From Terriglobia bacterium (GTDB lineage Bacteria; Acidobacteriota; Terriglobia; Acidiferrales; UBA7541), in the NCBI GenBank assembly GCA_020072805.1, contig JAIQGC010000019.1, forward strand, positions 1 through 37,897: a stretch of 37,897 nt of DNA, in the 5' to 3' direction. The position numbers and the translations under genes are program-made. A model generated the notes under the pieces. The model was not told where the DNA came from. It did not search any database and saw only the letters and a list, made by a program, of their open reading frames with translations. Shown in pieces: positions 11,175-19,440 of the stretch. Position 1 is the stretch's first letter; every line of letters starts with the position of its first letter.

Positions 11175-14100
11175 TTCGTTTCCTTGGCCGGATGCTCCGG
11201 ACGTTCCAGCTCCGGATTGGTGTTCTTCACGGCTCCCAGATAAGTCGTGCGCGGCCGCGCGTTCAGCTCGGCCAGAATCGTGTAGTTGCGCTGCTGCGCC
11301 TTGAGCTTGGCCACGCGGCTCTTGGGATCGTTGGCGTTGCCGAAGACGATGGCCTCGCTGGGGCAGGCCGCTTCGCACGCCGTGACAATTTCCCCGTCGC
11401 GGATCGGCCGGTTTTCCTTTTCCGCTTCAATGCGCACGTTATTGATGCGCTGCACGCAGTAGGTGCACTTTTCCATCACGCCGCGGCTGCGCACGGTCAC
11501 TTCCGGATTGCGCATCAGCTTGAATTCGGGCGTTTCCCAGTCCTGGTAGCGGAAGAAATTAAAGCGCCGCACCTTGTACGGGCAGTTGTTCGAGCAATAG
11601 CGTGTCCCGATGCAGCGGTTATAGACCATGTCGTTCAGGCCCTCCGCGCTGTGCGTCGTTGCTCCCACCGGGCAAACCTGCTCGCACGGCGCGTTTTCGC
11701 ACTGCTGGCACGGCACCGGTTGAAAGAGCATCGCCGGATCGTCCAGCGAGCCCTCGTAGTAGCGGTCAATGCGGATCCAGTGCATTTCCCGCCCGCGCAG
11801 CACCTGCTCCTTGCCCACGATCGGAGTGTTGTTTTCCGCTCCGCAAGCCACCACGCACGCGTTGCAGCCGTTGCAGGAAGCCAGGTCAATCGCCATGCCC
11901 CAGGCATAGCCGGGGTATTCGAATTCCTTGTAGAGAGACAGTCCCTTCATCTTCTCTTCTTCGGGAAGCTGCGTGAATCCGGGATTCTTCTTGAACTCCT
12001 CGAACGAAGCCGAGCGCACCAGTTCGCGCCCTTCCATGTTGTGATGCGCCTGCGTGCACGCCAGCGGATACGTCTCGCCCGTCTTGCGCACGCTCCCGCC
12101 CGTCGCCGTCCACAGCGCCGCCGCGCTGCGCACCGCGTAGGCGTTGAATCCCTTGTTCGTTCCCGCGTGCCCGGACTTGCTGCGCCCGTAGCCCAGCGGC
12201 AGGGTAATCACGCCCTCGGCCTGCCCCGGCAGCGTCCACACCGCCGCGCTCACTTTGCCTCCGGACAACTCGATCTCCGCAATGTCGGAAATGGTCTGTC
12301 CGTGCTCGCCGCCCACGAACGCGCTGCTGTGCTTAAATCCGAATTTCTCCGCCGTCTTCGGACTTACCAGCGCGGCGTTGTCCCACGTCAGCTTGCTCGC
12401 CGGCTTGGGCAGCTCCTGCAGCCAGCCGTTGTTGGCGAATCGCCCGTCGTAAACGCAGGGGTCGGGCCGGAAAACAAACTCGATCTGGTCCGCCGCCAGT
12501 GGCTTCGCCGCCGGCATGCTCGCCGGGCTCCACTTCGTCGTGAGGCTCAGCGGCGCAAACGCCGTCGCTTCGATCACGCCGTCGTGCAGCCACTTGCGCC
12601 ATTCCTTTTCCGTGTGCCCGCCCAGCCAGGTCGCCCGCACGCGGTCGTAGGCGGACATCCCCGGCTTGTCCGAGAAAGCTCCCACCACGTCATGCGCCGT
12701 CTTGCCCTGATAGAGCGGCGCGATCAGCGGCTGCACAATGCTCGCCGTTCCGTCGAACGCCCGCGCATCGCTCCACGATTCCAGGTAATGCGCTTCCGGA
12801 ATGTTCCACTGGCAATGTTCCGCGGTCTCGTCGGCGTAGGCGCCCAACCGCACCGCCAGCCGCACCTTCTTCAGCTTCTCCGCAAAATCGTAATCCCGCG
12901 GCGCGTCATAGACCGGATTCCCGCCCAGGATCAGCAGCGTGTCCACGCGCCCGTTGTGCATGTCCGCGCACAATTCGCGAATCGACTCCGCATGATTCAC
13001 CGGCTGCGCTTCCGCCGGCTCCGTGTAGTACACCGTCGCGCCATTATTTCCCAGCGCCTGATTCATCGCGTGCGCCAGCGCATGCACTTCCGCGGGCTGC
13101 TGCTCCCCGGCAATTACCAGGCTCGCCCCGCGATGCTTCTGCAGCTCTCCGGCCACCGTCTCCAAAAGTTTTTCGCTGCCCGCCGGAAGCGGCGCTCCAC
13201 CGCCCAATCCCAGTTTCCCCGCCAGCGCCCGCGCAAACAGCCCCACATCCGAGGCCCGCATTGGCACGCGATGATCCGCGGACGCTCCCGTCACCGAAGG
13301 CGTCGGCTCCAGCACGTACAGCCGGTTCATCTCCGACCCCGCCCCGCTCAGCTTGCGCCGCCGCGCGAACTGCTTCGCGTAACGCAAATGCCCCGGCCCG
13401 CTCGCCAGGAAATCTGCATCCAGCGACAGAATCACTTCCGCCTTCTCCGGGCGGTACACCGCGCTGACCACGCGCCCGAACGTCAGCTTCGCGCCTTCCC
13501 GCGCTCCGTCCGAACCCGCCGGCTCCCACTGATGCCACTTCGCCTGCGGATACTGCGTCAGCAGTCCCCGAATCTGCGCCGCCAGCGTCGGCGACGTCAC
13601 GCTTCCCGTCAGAATCTTCAGTCCCGCGCCGGTCTTCAGCACCTTCGCCGCGCCCGCCGCCGTCTCCAGAAATGCTCCCCAGGATTCGATATTCCCCTGG
13701 TGCGTCACCACCTGCGCGCGGTCCGGGTCATAGAGCCCCAGCACGGATGCCTGCGCAAACGCGTTCGACGCTCCCAGGCTCCCCGGATGATCCGGATTGC
13801 CCTCAATTTTGGTCGGCCGCCCTTCGTGGCTTTCCACCAGCAGCCCGATCGCGTCCGCGCCCATCTGCAGCGCCGTCGCATAAAACTGCGGCTTGCCCGG
13901 GGTCAGTCCGGTGGGCTGCGTCACGTACGGCACAATCGACTCGCTCGGCGGTCCGCCGCATCCCGAAAGACCCGCCAGAGCCAGCGAAGCCGCCGCCAGC
14001 TTCAGAAAATCGCGCCGGTCCACCGATTCATCCAGCTCCGAAGCCTGCCGCGGAAATTCCCGGTGCAGCAGCTCCGCAAAGTGCGGATTGTCGGAAAGCT

Positions 14101-14251
14101 CTTCGAGGCTGCGCCAGTATTCCTTCCCGCTGCTCTTGCTCAGCCGTTCGCGGATGGCTGCCAGGTCCACGGAATATTCCCGCGGCGCCAGTTCCACTTC
14201 CTCGTGGTCGTGTTCGTCGTGTTGCTTGTGCTTGTGATCGTCCGCGCTCAT
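11171..14251 (-). CDS. actB: Alternative complex III iron-sulfur subunit ActB (B1-B2 fusion)
   Basis: The largest ACIII subunit, 1026 aa, on the outer face of the membrane. The first ~780 residues resemble a molybdopterin oxidoreductase that in ACIII binds no molybdenum (B1); the rest is a ferredoxin-like B2 part. The N-terminus is His/Asp-rich, and the twin-arginine motif RRDFLK lies only at residues 79-84 with a hydrophobic run ending at GCGG; this delayed Tat signal is known for the family. Cysteine groups are CNGCNACVVAC near 794, CQQCENAPCEQVCP, CIGTRYCSNNCP, and CTYC paired with CEAACP. In the third group the second Cys is Thr, the form expected for a [3Fe-4S] cluster, so three [4Fe-4S] plus one [3Fe-4S] are predicted. 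It lies 37 nt after actA. Confidence 0.97.
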   Translation of the reverse strand: MSADDHKHKQHDEHDHEEVELAPREYSVDLAAIRERLSKSSGKEYWRSLEELSDNPHFAELLHREFPRQASELDESVDRRDFLKLAAASLALAGLSGCGGPPSESIVPYVTQPTGLTPGKPQFYATALQMGADAIGLLVESHEGRPTKIEGNPDHPGSLGASNAFAQASVLGLYDPDRAQVVTHQGNIESWGAFLETAAGAAKVLKTGAGLKILTGSVTSPTLAAQIRGLLTQYPQAKWHQWEPAGSDGAREGAKLTFGRVVSAVYRPEKAEVILSLDADFLASGPGHLRYAKQFARRRKLSGAGSEMNRLYVLEPTPSVTGASADHRVPMRASDVGLFARALAGKLGLGGGAPLPAGSEKLLETVAGELQKHRGASLVIAGEQQPAEVHALAHAMNQALGNNGATVYYTEPAEAQPVNHAESIRELCADMHNGRVDTLLILGGNPVYDAPRDYDFAEKLKKVRLAVRLGAYADETAEHCQWNIPEAHYLESWSDARAFDGTASIVQPLIAPLYQGKTAHDVVGAFSDKPGMSAYDRVRATWLGGHTEKEWRKWLHDGVIEATAFAPLSLTTKWSPASMPAAKPLAADQIEFVFRPDPCVYDGRFANNGWLQELPKPASKLTWDNAALVSPKTAEKFGFKHSSAFVGGEHGQTISDIAEIELSGGKVSAAVWTLPGQAEGVITLPLGYGRSKSGHAGTNKGFNAYAVRSAAALWTATGGSVRKTGETYPLACTQAHHNMEGRELVRSASFEEFKKNPGFTQLPEEEKMKGLSLYKEFEYPGYAWGMAIDLASCNGCNACVVACGAENNTPIVGKEQVLRGREMHWIRIDRYYEGSLDDPAMLFQPVPCQQCENAPCEQVCPVGATTHSAEGLNDMVYNRCIGTRYCSNNCPYKVRRFNFFRYQDWETPEFKLMRNPEVTVRSRGVMEKCTYCVQRINNVRIEAEKENRPIRDGEIVTACEAACPSEAIVFGNANDPKSRVAKLKAQQRNYTILAELNARPRTTYLGAVKNTNPELERPEHPAKETK

Positions 14252-14288
14252 ACCTTCTCTTTGCGTCTCTCCGGATTCCCTGCGTTTT

Positions 14289-14948
14289 CTACCGATGACA
14301 CGTCGAACAACTGGTCAGTTCCGCCGTCGTCCGAATCTTGTACTGCGCCGCCAGCGCCCGCCCGATTTCCGCCTGGTTCGCCGGCGCCTTCCAATCCATG
14401 TTCACAACGTCCTTCTTCTCGCGCAGCACCTGCCCTGGATTGCGGTGGCAATCCAGACACCAGCTCATCAGCAGCGTCGAGGACTGCCACATCAGGGCCA
14501 TCTGATTCACCGGCCCGTGGCAGGACGAACAGCCCACTCCCTTGTTCACGTGAATGCTGTGGTTGAAATAAACGAAGTCCGGCAGGCGGTGCACCCGCGA
14601 CCACTGCAGCGGCTTCCCGCTCCGGTAGCTTTCCCGCACCGGCTCCAGGTACGCCGCATCCTTAAACAGCACCGAATGGCAGTTCATGCAGGTCTTCGTC
14701 GGCGGTATCCCCGCAAACGCCGAAGTCTCCACTCCCGTGTGGCAGTACCGGCAGTCTATGCCGTCGTCCCCCACGTGGTGCTTGTGGCTGAATTGAATGG
14801 GCTGCTCACGCACCACATTCTGGTTCGTCTTATAGGGTGAACGCGGCGTGGCGTAAATTACCAGACCCGCCAGCCCCGCCGCCAGGATGGCAGCGAACAG
14901 CGAGAACCGCGCGATAAAGTTTGTACTGCGGTGAAAAATCTGCGCCAT
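14289..14948 (-). CDS. actA: Alternative complex III pentahaem cytochrome c subunit ActA
   Basis: A 219-aa multihaem cytochrome anchored by one N-terminal helix (RFSLFAAILAAGLAGLVIY). Five CxxCH haem sites are visible in order: CRYCH, CMNCH, CSSCH, CLDCH and CSTCH, the last at the extreme C-terminus. Extra histidines in SHKHH and NHSIH are candidate distal ligands. In ACIII it takes electrons from the ActB clusters and passes them to ActE or an external acceptor. It is the first gene of the operon; the ATG is at 14946-14948, with a ~370-nt upstream region containing two hairpins. Confidence 0.96.
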   Translation of the reverse strand: MAQIFHRSTNFIARFSLFAAILAAGLAGLVIYATPRSPYKTNQNVVREQPIQFSHKHHVGDDGIDCRYCHTGVETSAFAGIPPTKTCMNCHSVLFKDAAYLEPVRESYRSGKPLQWSRVHRLPDFVYFNHSIHVNKGVGCSSCHGPVNQMALMWQSSTLLMSWCLDCHRNPGQVLREKKDVVNMDWKAPANQAEIGRALAAQYKIRTTAELTSCSTCHR

Positions 14949-15315
14949 GGTATATGTCTAGCCCGAACCTGTAGAGCGTCCCTCAGGGAGCGCCTTGCGG
15001 CTTGCTTTGCACCGTTCACTTGCCGAAGCAACGAACGGTTGACTAGTTTCCGATAATTCTTTCCTTATTGCAACTCGACCGCTCACAAATTTCCAAAATC
15101 ACAATACCGCTGCGAACCACGGGTGACGTAACTAATTCGCAAATTTTAGCGGATGGTTCAATCAGGAATCCGTTCCGCGTGCCACTCCGGAACGCACCAC
15201 CCTGCTTTTTTCCCGCTCCTTGCCTCTTTCCACGATTTTCCCGTTCTCGCCCCAATTTGATTCCAATTCCAACTCACGGTATTCTGTGAAGACCTGCTTC
15301 ACTGCACTACGCCGC
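14949..15315 (-). promoter_or_regulatory. act operon upstream region with two RNA hairpins
   Basis: No gene is visible here apart from the tRNA upstream sequence. Read on the minus strand, 15039-15011 forms ACCGTTC...GAACGGT around an inner TTGC-TTCG-GCAA stem, that is a C(UUCG)G tetraloop of the extra-stable type. Nearer the gene, 14993-14976 forms GCG(C)TCCCT/AGGGA(C)GC. Both could sit in the 5' leader of the actA mRNA. I could not pick a convincing -35/-10 pair for the operon, so the promoter position is open. Confidence 0.5.
15257..15285 (+). promoter_or_regulatory. sigma70-like promoter of tRNA-Asn
   Basis: A -35 TTGATT (15257-15262) and a -10 TATTCT (15280-15285) are separated by exactly 17 nt. 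The -10 ends 30 nt before the mature tRNA 5' end, leaving a short leader for RNase P to remove. Confidence 0.55.
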
Positions 15316-15391
15316 TGGGGCGTGGTCTAACCGGTAGGACACCTCACTGTTAATGAGGTCGGTGAAGGTTCGAATCCTTCCGCCCCAGCCA
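15316..15391 (+). tRNA. tRNA-Asn (anticodon GTT), CCA encoded
   Basis: The full cloverleaf can be folded by eye. The acceptor stem is TGGGGCG/CGCCCCA, the D stem GTCT/GGAC, and the anticodon stem CCTCA/TGAGG with loop CTGTTAA gives anticodon GTT (Asn). The variable loop is TCGGT, and the T arm is GAAGG-TTCGAAT-CCTTC. The discriminator is G at 15388, and CCA is encoded at 15389-15391. A T6 run at 15392-15397 follows at once and probably ends transcription. Confidence 0.95.
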
Positions 15392-15423
15392 TTTTTTCCC
15401 TGCCAGCAATACCCGCCCCCGCT

Positions 15424-15795
15424 TCACTCCTTCGCCGTCGGCAACCCCGCATCCACCCAGCCCTTCCATCCGCCGTCCATCGACTCCACATTCCTGTAGC
15501 CCATCTTCTGCAGATTCTCCGCCACCAGCACCGAACGGAACCCTCCTCCGCAGTACAGCACCAGCTTGGCCGCCGTGTCCGGAATCTTCTGCTCGATGTC
15601 CCGCTCAATCACCCCGCGCCCCATGTACACCGCTCCCGGCAGATGCCCCCGCGCCCATTCGCTCTCTTCCCGCACGTCCACCAGCACCAATTTCTCCCCC
15701 GCATCCAGCCGTCGTTTCACCTCGGCCACGTTCGTTTCCTTCACGCGGGACTTTGCTTCATTCACCAGTTGCAAGAATTTCGGCGCATGCGCCAT
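15424..15795 (-). CDS. Rhodanese-like sulfurtransferase domain protein
   Basis: A 123-aa single-domain rhodanese. It has the LVDVREESEWARGHLPGA motif (CH2A type), the active-site loop YCGGGFRS with the catalytic Cys near residue 82, and the closing MDGGWKGWVDAGLP motif. A short N-terminal helix (KFLQLVNEAKSRVKE) precedes the domain. Such proteins carry persulfide sulfur in the cytoplasm; the acceptor is unknown. The ATG at 15793-15795 is chosen over the longer frame because AGGAGG lies just upstream. A strong terminator stands between it and the preceding cytochrome gene, so it is either expressed by read-through or from a promoter overlapping that hairpin. It converges on tRNA-Asn. Confidence 0.92.
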   Translation of the reverse strand: MAHAPKFLQLVNEAKSRVKETNVAEVKRRLDAGEKLVLVDVREESEWARGHLPGAVYMGRGVIERDIEQKIPDTAAKLVLYCGGGFRSVLVAENLQKMGYRNVESMDGGWKGWVDAGLPTAKE

Positions 15796-15820
15796 GCCTT
15801 CCTCCTGAATAAATTGCACT

Positions 15821-15859
15821 CCAAAAAATACAGCCCGGCAGTTGCAAGCGCCGGGCTGT
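15821..15859 (-). terminator. Rho-independent terminator of the cytochrome c gene
   Basis: On the minus strand a perfect 10-bp stem ACAGCCCGGC/GCCGGGCTGT (15850-15859 with 15830-15839, 10-nt loop) is followed by ATTTTTTGG. It begins 27 nt after the cytochrome stop and ends about 25 nt before the rhodanese start. Confidence 0.85.
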
Positions 15860-15886
15860 CCTTCACTAATTCCCGATTCTCTCTCC

Positions 15887-16516
15887 TCACGTCCCCTGGC
15901 GAGCCGGAGGCTTCGGTGCGTCCGCTGGCGGTGTTGGCGCATCGGCGGGCGGCTTGGGCGCATCCCCTGCCGGCTTCGGCGCGTCGGCCGCGGGCGGCTT
16001 CGGAGGCTCCGCTGCGGGCGGCTTGGGCGCTTCTACGGCCGGCTTCGGAGCCTCTGCCGCGGGCTTGGGAGTCTCCGCCGCGGGCTTTGCTTCTTCCGCC
16101 GCGGGCTTTCCGATGGCCGGAGCCGGCGGCGTGCTTCCTCCTCCGCCCTTCCTCGCCAGCAAGCGCACATAATGCACCAGACTCCAGCGAATCTCCGCCT
16201 TCACCCTCTCCCCCTCGGGCACCATCTTCCCCTTGCCCTTGGTGATGATCGTGAAGATCTCCGCATCCGTCATCTTCTCGATCACATTCCCTGTGCGCCA
16301 GTCGTGCGTCTCCAGCTTCATGTCCTGCGCCAGATCGCCCTTGCCGCTTCCGTCCGCGCCGTGGCACATCTCGCAGTCGTAACGGTAAAACCGCCCGGCC
16401 TCTTCGATTACCGCCAGCGACGATTTAACGGGATTCTGTTCCTGAGCTTTCACAACCGCGGCGCCCGTCAAAAGCAACGGCAACACCGCCAAAACGCTGA
16501 TACTCAACTTGCGCAT
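15887..16516 (-). CDS. Monohaem cytochrome c with Pro/Ala-rich repeat tail
   Basis: A 209-aa exported cytochrome. A signal peptide (about 1-24, ending VVKAQ) is followed by a class I-like haem domain with CEMCH at 48-52, GADGSGKGDLA, a likely Met ligand in KGKGKMVPEG, and SLVHYVRLLARK as the C-terminal helix. From about residue 125 the protein is a low-complexity tail of repeated PKPAAEAP/PKPPADAP-type units reaching the C-terminus. The tail may span the periplasm or tether the haem to a partner. The ATG is preceded by GGAGGGG. It probably serves as an electron carrier near the ACIII/caa3 chain, but no partner is proven by the sequence. Confidence 0.9.
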   Translation of the reverse strand: MRKLSISVLAVLPLLLTGAAVVKAQEQNPVKSSLAVIEEAGRFYRYDCEMCHGADGSGKGDLAQDMKLETHDWRTGNVIEKMTDAEIFTIITKGKGKMVPEGERVKAEIRWSLVHYVRLLARKGGGGSTPPAPAIGKPAAEEAKPAAETPKPAAEAPKPAVEAPKPPAAEPPKPPAADAPKPAGDAPKPPADAPTPPADAPKPPARQGT

Positions 16517-16567
16517 GGTCCCCTCCGAGGCAGGTCAGTGAAGGGCAGGTCCTGACCCCCCGGGCGC

Positions 16568-16596
16568 ATTCTACTCCCTGCCGCGCCTCCTGAAAA
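16568..16596 (-). promoter_or_regulatory. Candidate promoter of the cytochrome c gene
   Basis: Read on the minus strand, -35 TTTTCA (16596-16591) and -10 TAGAAT (16573-16568) are 17 nt apart. They are upstream of the ATG at 16516, leaving a leader of about 45 nt with a small GGTCAG/CTGACC hairpin. Confidence 0.45.
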
Positions 16597-16634
16597 GAAT
16601 TGCTTTAAAAAAGCCTTCCGCGCGCCCCCGGACC

Positions 16635-19259
16635 CTATTGCATGTCCCGCCAGTTCGCCCCCGCCTTCACGTCCACCACCAGCGGAACGTCCAGCTTCCG
16701 CACTCCCTGCATCTCCTTGCGCACCATCTCTTTCAAATTTTCCAGCTCTCCCGGCGGCGTTTCAAACAGCAGCTCGTCATGCACCTGCAAAATCATCCTC
16801 GCCTTGTACTTCTCCGCCCGCAGCCTCCGCTCGATCGCGATCATCGCCAGCTTGATCAGGTCCGCCGCCGTCCCCTGCAGCGGCGAATTCAGCGCCGTCC
16901 GCTCCGCGAAATTCCGCAGCTGCATCTGCGGCGCGGTTATCTCCGGTATCGGACGAATGCGCCCAAACAGCGTCTTCACCTGGCTCGTCTTCCGCGTCTC
17001 TTCCAGCGTCCGCTCCAGATATTCCTTCACACCACTGTACCTCTGAAAATACGCCCCAATAAACTTCGCCGCCTCCCGCTGCTCGATTCCCAGTTGCTGC
17101 GCCAGCCCGAACGCCGAAAGCCCGTAAATAATCCCAAAATTAATCGCCTTGGCCGCCCGCCGGTGCTCCGCCGTCTGCGCCAGCGGCCCCACCCCGAACA
17201 CCTCCTGCGCCGTCCGCGCATGGATGTCCTCGCCGTTGCGAAACGCCTCCACCAGCACCTTGTCCCCCGAAAAATGCGCCATGATCCGCAGCTCAATTTG
17301 CGAATAGTCCGCCGAGAGCAGCACCTTCCCCTTTTCCGCCGCGAACGCCGCGCGAATCTGCCGCCCCAGCTCGCTCCTCACCGGAATATTCTGCAGGTTC
17401 GGATCCGACGAGCTCAGCCTCCCCGTCGCCGTTCCCGTCTGATTAAAGCTGGTGTGCAGCCGCCCGGTCGCCGGATGAATCAGTTTCGGCAGCGCATCCA
17501 CATACGTCGATTTCAACTTGGCGATCTCCCGGTACTCGATAATTTTCCCCGGCAGCGGATGCGACGCGGAAAGTTCCTCCAGCACGTCCACCGCCGTCGA
17601 ACGCGCCTTGGCCTTCCCTCGCTTCGTCGCCGTCTGCAAATTCAGCTTGTCAAAAAGTATCTCCGCCAGCTGCATCGGCGAGTTCACGTTGAACTCCACA
17701 CCCGCCAGTTCCCAGATCTCCTTCTCCAGCCGCCGGATCTCCTTTTCCATCGCCCGCGACATCTCCTCCAGCGCCGCCGGATCCACCCGCACTCCCGTCC
17801 GCTCCATCGCCGCCAGCACCGGCGCCAGCGGCAGATCAATCGTCTCGTACACCTCCGCCAGCCCCTGCTCCTCCACCTGCTGGCGCAGCACCGGCGCCAG
17901 CCGCTGCAAAATCGCCGCCCGTTCCCCCGGCGCTCCCGTCAGCACCGCGTTCAAATGCCGCAGCGCGCAGTCCGCAAAATTGTGATTCGCGGTCGTCGGC
18001 CGCAGCAGATACGAATAAAGCTGCGTCGCATGCCGAATCCCCGCCACCGGCCCCGCCAGCAGCTCCATCAGCTTCGCGTCGTGCACCACCTTCGCGCGCT
18101 TCCCGTCCGCCAGCACGGTCCCCAGCGCCCGCAGCGCCTCTCCCTTTTCATCCACCCACACCGCGCGCCCTTCTCCTTCCCCGCGCGAGACCTCCACCGA
18201 CGCAATCCCCGTCCCAAATCCTTCCGTCTCCCGCCCTTCGCTTTCCAGATTCAGCCATACCGCCAGCGCAGCGCTCTTGGGCAATTTTTCCAGCCACGCC
18301 CGAAATTCCCCCGCCGTGGCCAGTTGCGCGAAATCCGTCTTCTCCGCGGCGGCCCCCGGCCCGGGCGGCGCGGCCGCATCGGCCCCCAACTCCTTTAGCA
18401 GCGATGTGAATCCCAGCTCGCGGTAGAGCGCCGCCAGCGCCGCAACATCCGGCTGGCGGCTCTCCAGTAAGTGCAAATCCAGCTCCAGCGGCACATCCAG
18501 CGCGATCGTCGCCAGTTGCTTCGAGAGCATCACCTGCTCGCGCTGCTGCTGCAGCGCCTCGCGATACCGCTTATTCGAAACTTCATCCGCATGATCCAGC
18601 GCGTTCTCCACGCTCCCATATTTCCGGATCAGCTCCACCGCCCCTTTTTCCCCAATCCCCTTGGCTCCCGGAATATTGTCGATCGTGTCGCCCATCAAGG
18701 CCATCACGTCCACCACCTGTTGCGGCGGCACCCCCAGAATCTCCTCCACCTTCCCTTCATCCACCAGCGTGTCGCTCTTCGCTCCTCCCGACCCCGTGCG
18801 CAGCGTCCGCACCCCGTTGCCCACCAGCTGCATCATGTCCTTATCATTGCTGACCAGCACCACCTCCAGCCCCTTCTTCGCCCCCTGCTGCGCCAGCGCC
18901 CCCAGCACGTCGTCCGCCTCGTACCCGTTCATCTCCAGCACCGGCAAGCGCATGGCCTCGCACAGCCGCCGCACAAACGGAATCTGCATCGCCAGCTCGT
19001 CCGGCATCGGCGGCCGCTTGGCCTTGTACCGTTCAAACAGCTTGTCCCGGAACGTCGGCCCCTTGCTGTCAAACACAATTCCGACGTAGTCCGGCTGATA
19101 CTCCTTCAGAATTCTCCGCACGATATTTCCAAACAGGTAGGGAACCTTGGTGGGCACTCCGTCGCGCGTCCGCAGACGGTCCATCGGCACATAAAACGCC
19201 CGGTAGATGTGCGCCATCGCATCCACCAGGAACAGCTTCTTTTTTTCCGCAGCGCTCAT
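16635..19259 (-). CDS. polA: DNA polymerase I
   Basis: Gap-filling and Okazaki-processing polymerase, 874 aa. The N-terminal 5' nuclease spans about 1-290, with FLVDAMAHIYRAF, YEADDVLG and VSNDKDMMQL, and a helix-3-turn region at IPGAKGIGEKGA. A middle 3'-5' exonuclease-like fold occupies about 310-490. The polymerase domain carries motif A DYSQIELRIMAHFSGD near 650, motif B RRAAKAINFGIIYG, and motif C LQVHDELLFE near 825. In the exonuclease-like domain the usual DxE, D and D metal ligands align by eye to NLE, M and A, so proofreading is probably lost, as in Thermus Pol I. The ATG is at 19257-19259. The stop is followed by an A/T-rich weak hairpin rather than a clear terminator. Confidence 0.97.
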   Translation of the reverse strand: MSAAEKKKLFLVDAMAHIYRAFYVPMDRLRTRDGVPTKVPYLFGNIVRRILKEYQPDYVGIVFDSKGPTFRDKLFERYKAKRPPMPDELAMQIPFVRRLCEAMRLPVLEMNGYEADDVLGALAQQGAKKGLEVVLVSNDKDMMQLVGNGVRTLRTGSGGAKSDTLVDEGKVEEILGVPPQQVVDVMALMGDTIDNIPGAKGIGEKGAVELIRKYGSVENALDHADEVSNKRYREALQQQREQVMLSKQLATIALDVPLELDLHLLESRQPDVAALAALYRELGFTSLLKELGADAAAPPGPGAAAEKTDFAQLATAGEFRAWLEKLPKSAALAVWLNLESEGRETEGFGTGIASVEVSRGEGEGRAVWVDEKGEALRALGTVLADGKRAKVVHDAKLMELLAGPVAGIRHATQLYSYLLRPTTANHNFADCALRHLNAVLTGAPGERAAILQRLAPVLRQQVEEQGLAEVYETIDLPLAPVLAAMERTGVRVDPAALEEMSRAMEKEIRRLEKEIWELAGVEFNVNSPMQLAEILFDKLNLQTATKRGKAKARSTAVDVLEELSASHPLPGKIIEYREIAKLKSTYVDALPKLIHPATGRLHTSFNQTGTATGRLSSSDPNLQNIPVRSELGRQIRAAFAAEKGKVLLSADYSQIELRIMAHFSGDKVLVEAFRNGEDIHARTAQEVFGVGPLAQTAEHRRAAKAINFGIIYGLSAFGLAQQLGIEQREAAKFIGAYFQRYSGVKEYLERTLEETRKTSQVKTLFGRIRPIPEITAPQMQLRNFAERTALNSPLQGTAADLIKLAMIAIERRLRAEKYKARMILQVHDELLFETPPGELENLKEMVRKEMQGVRKLDVPLVVDVKAGANWRDMQ

Positions 19260-19340
19260 GCGCGCGAGTATAGCAAACCGCGGCTAATGCGGCAGAGCCG
19301 CCGACCCTCCCTAGCCCGCGAACAATAATGTAAGGGTGTC

Positions 19341-19379
19341 ATCCTGAGGGCCCGATGCTTTTTATCGGGCCCGAAGGAT
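19341..19379. repeat. Interspersed TCATCCTGA-type palindrome
   Basis: In the 181-nt gap between polA and kbl, ATCCT-GA-GGGCCCGAT (19341-19356) pairs with ATCGGGCCC-GA-AGGAT (19364-19379) around a 7-nt loop. From memory this resembles dispersed TCATCCTGAG...GAAGGATCT elements common in acidobacterial genomes. No T-run follows on the minus strand, so it is not an obvious kbl terminator. Nothing else is seen in the gap. Confidence 0.65.
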
Positions 19380-19440
19380 CTCAACTTTTAATTTCTGCAC
19401 AACGCCCATCCGGAATTCTCGCTCTTCGTCCGTACCGCCC

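Noticed and set aside
11153-14566. Open frame of more than 1100 codons on the plus strand antisense to actB
   Set aside because: It mirrors the codon periodicity of the GC-rich actB gene, is Arg/His/Pro-rich without any domain, and actB has complete motifs on the other strand.
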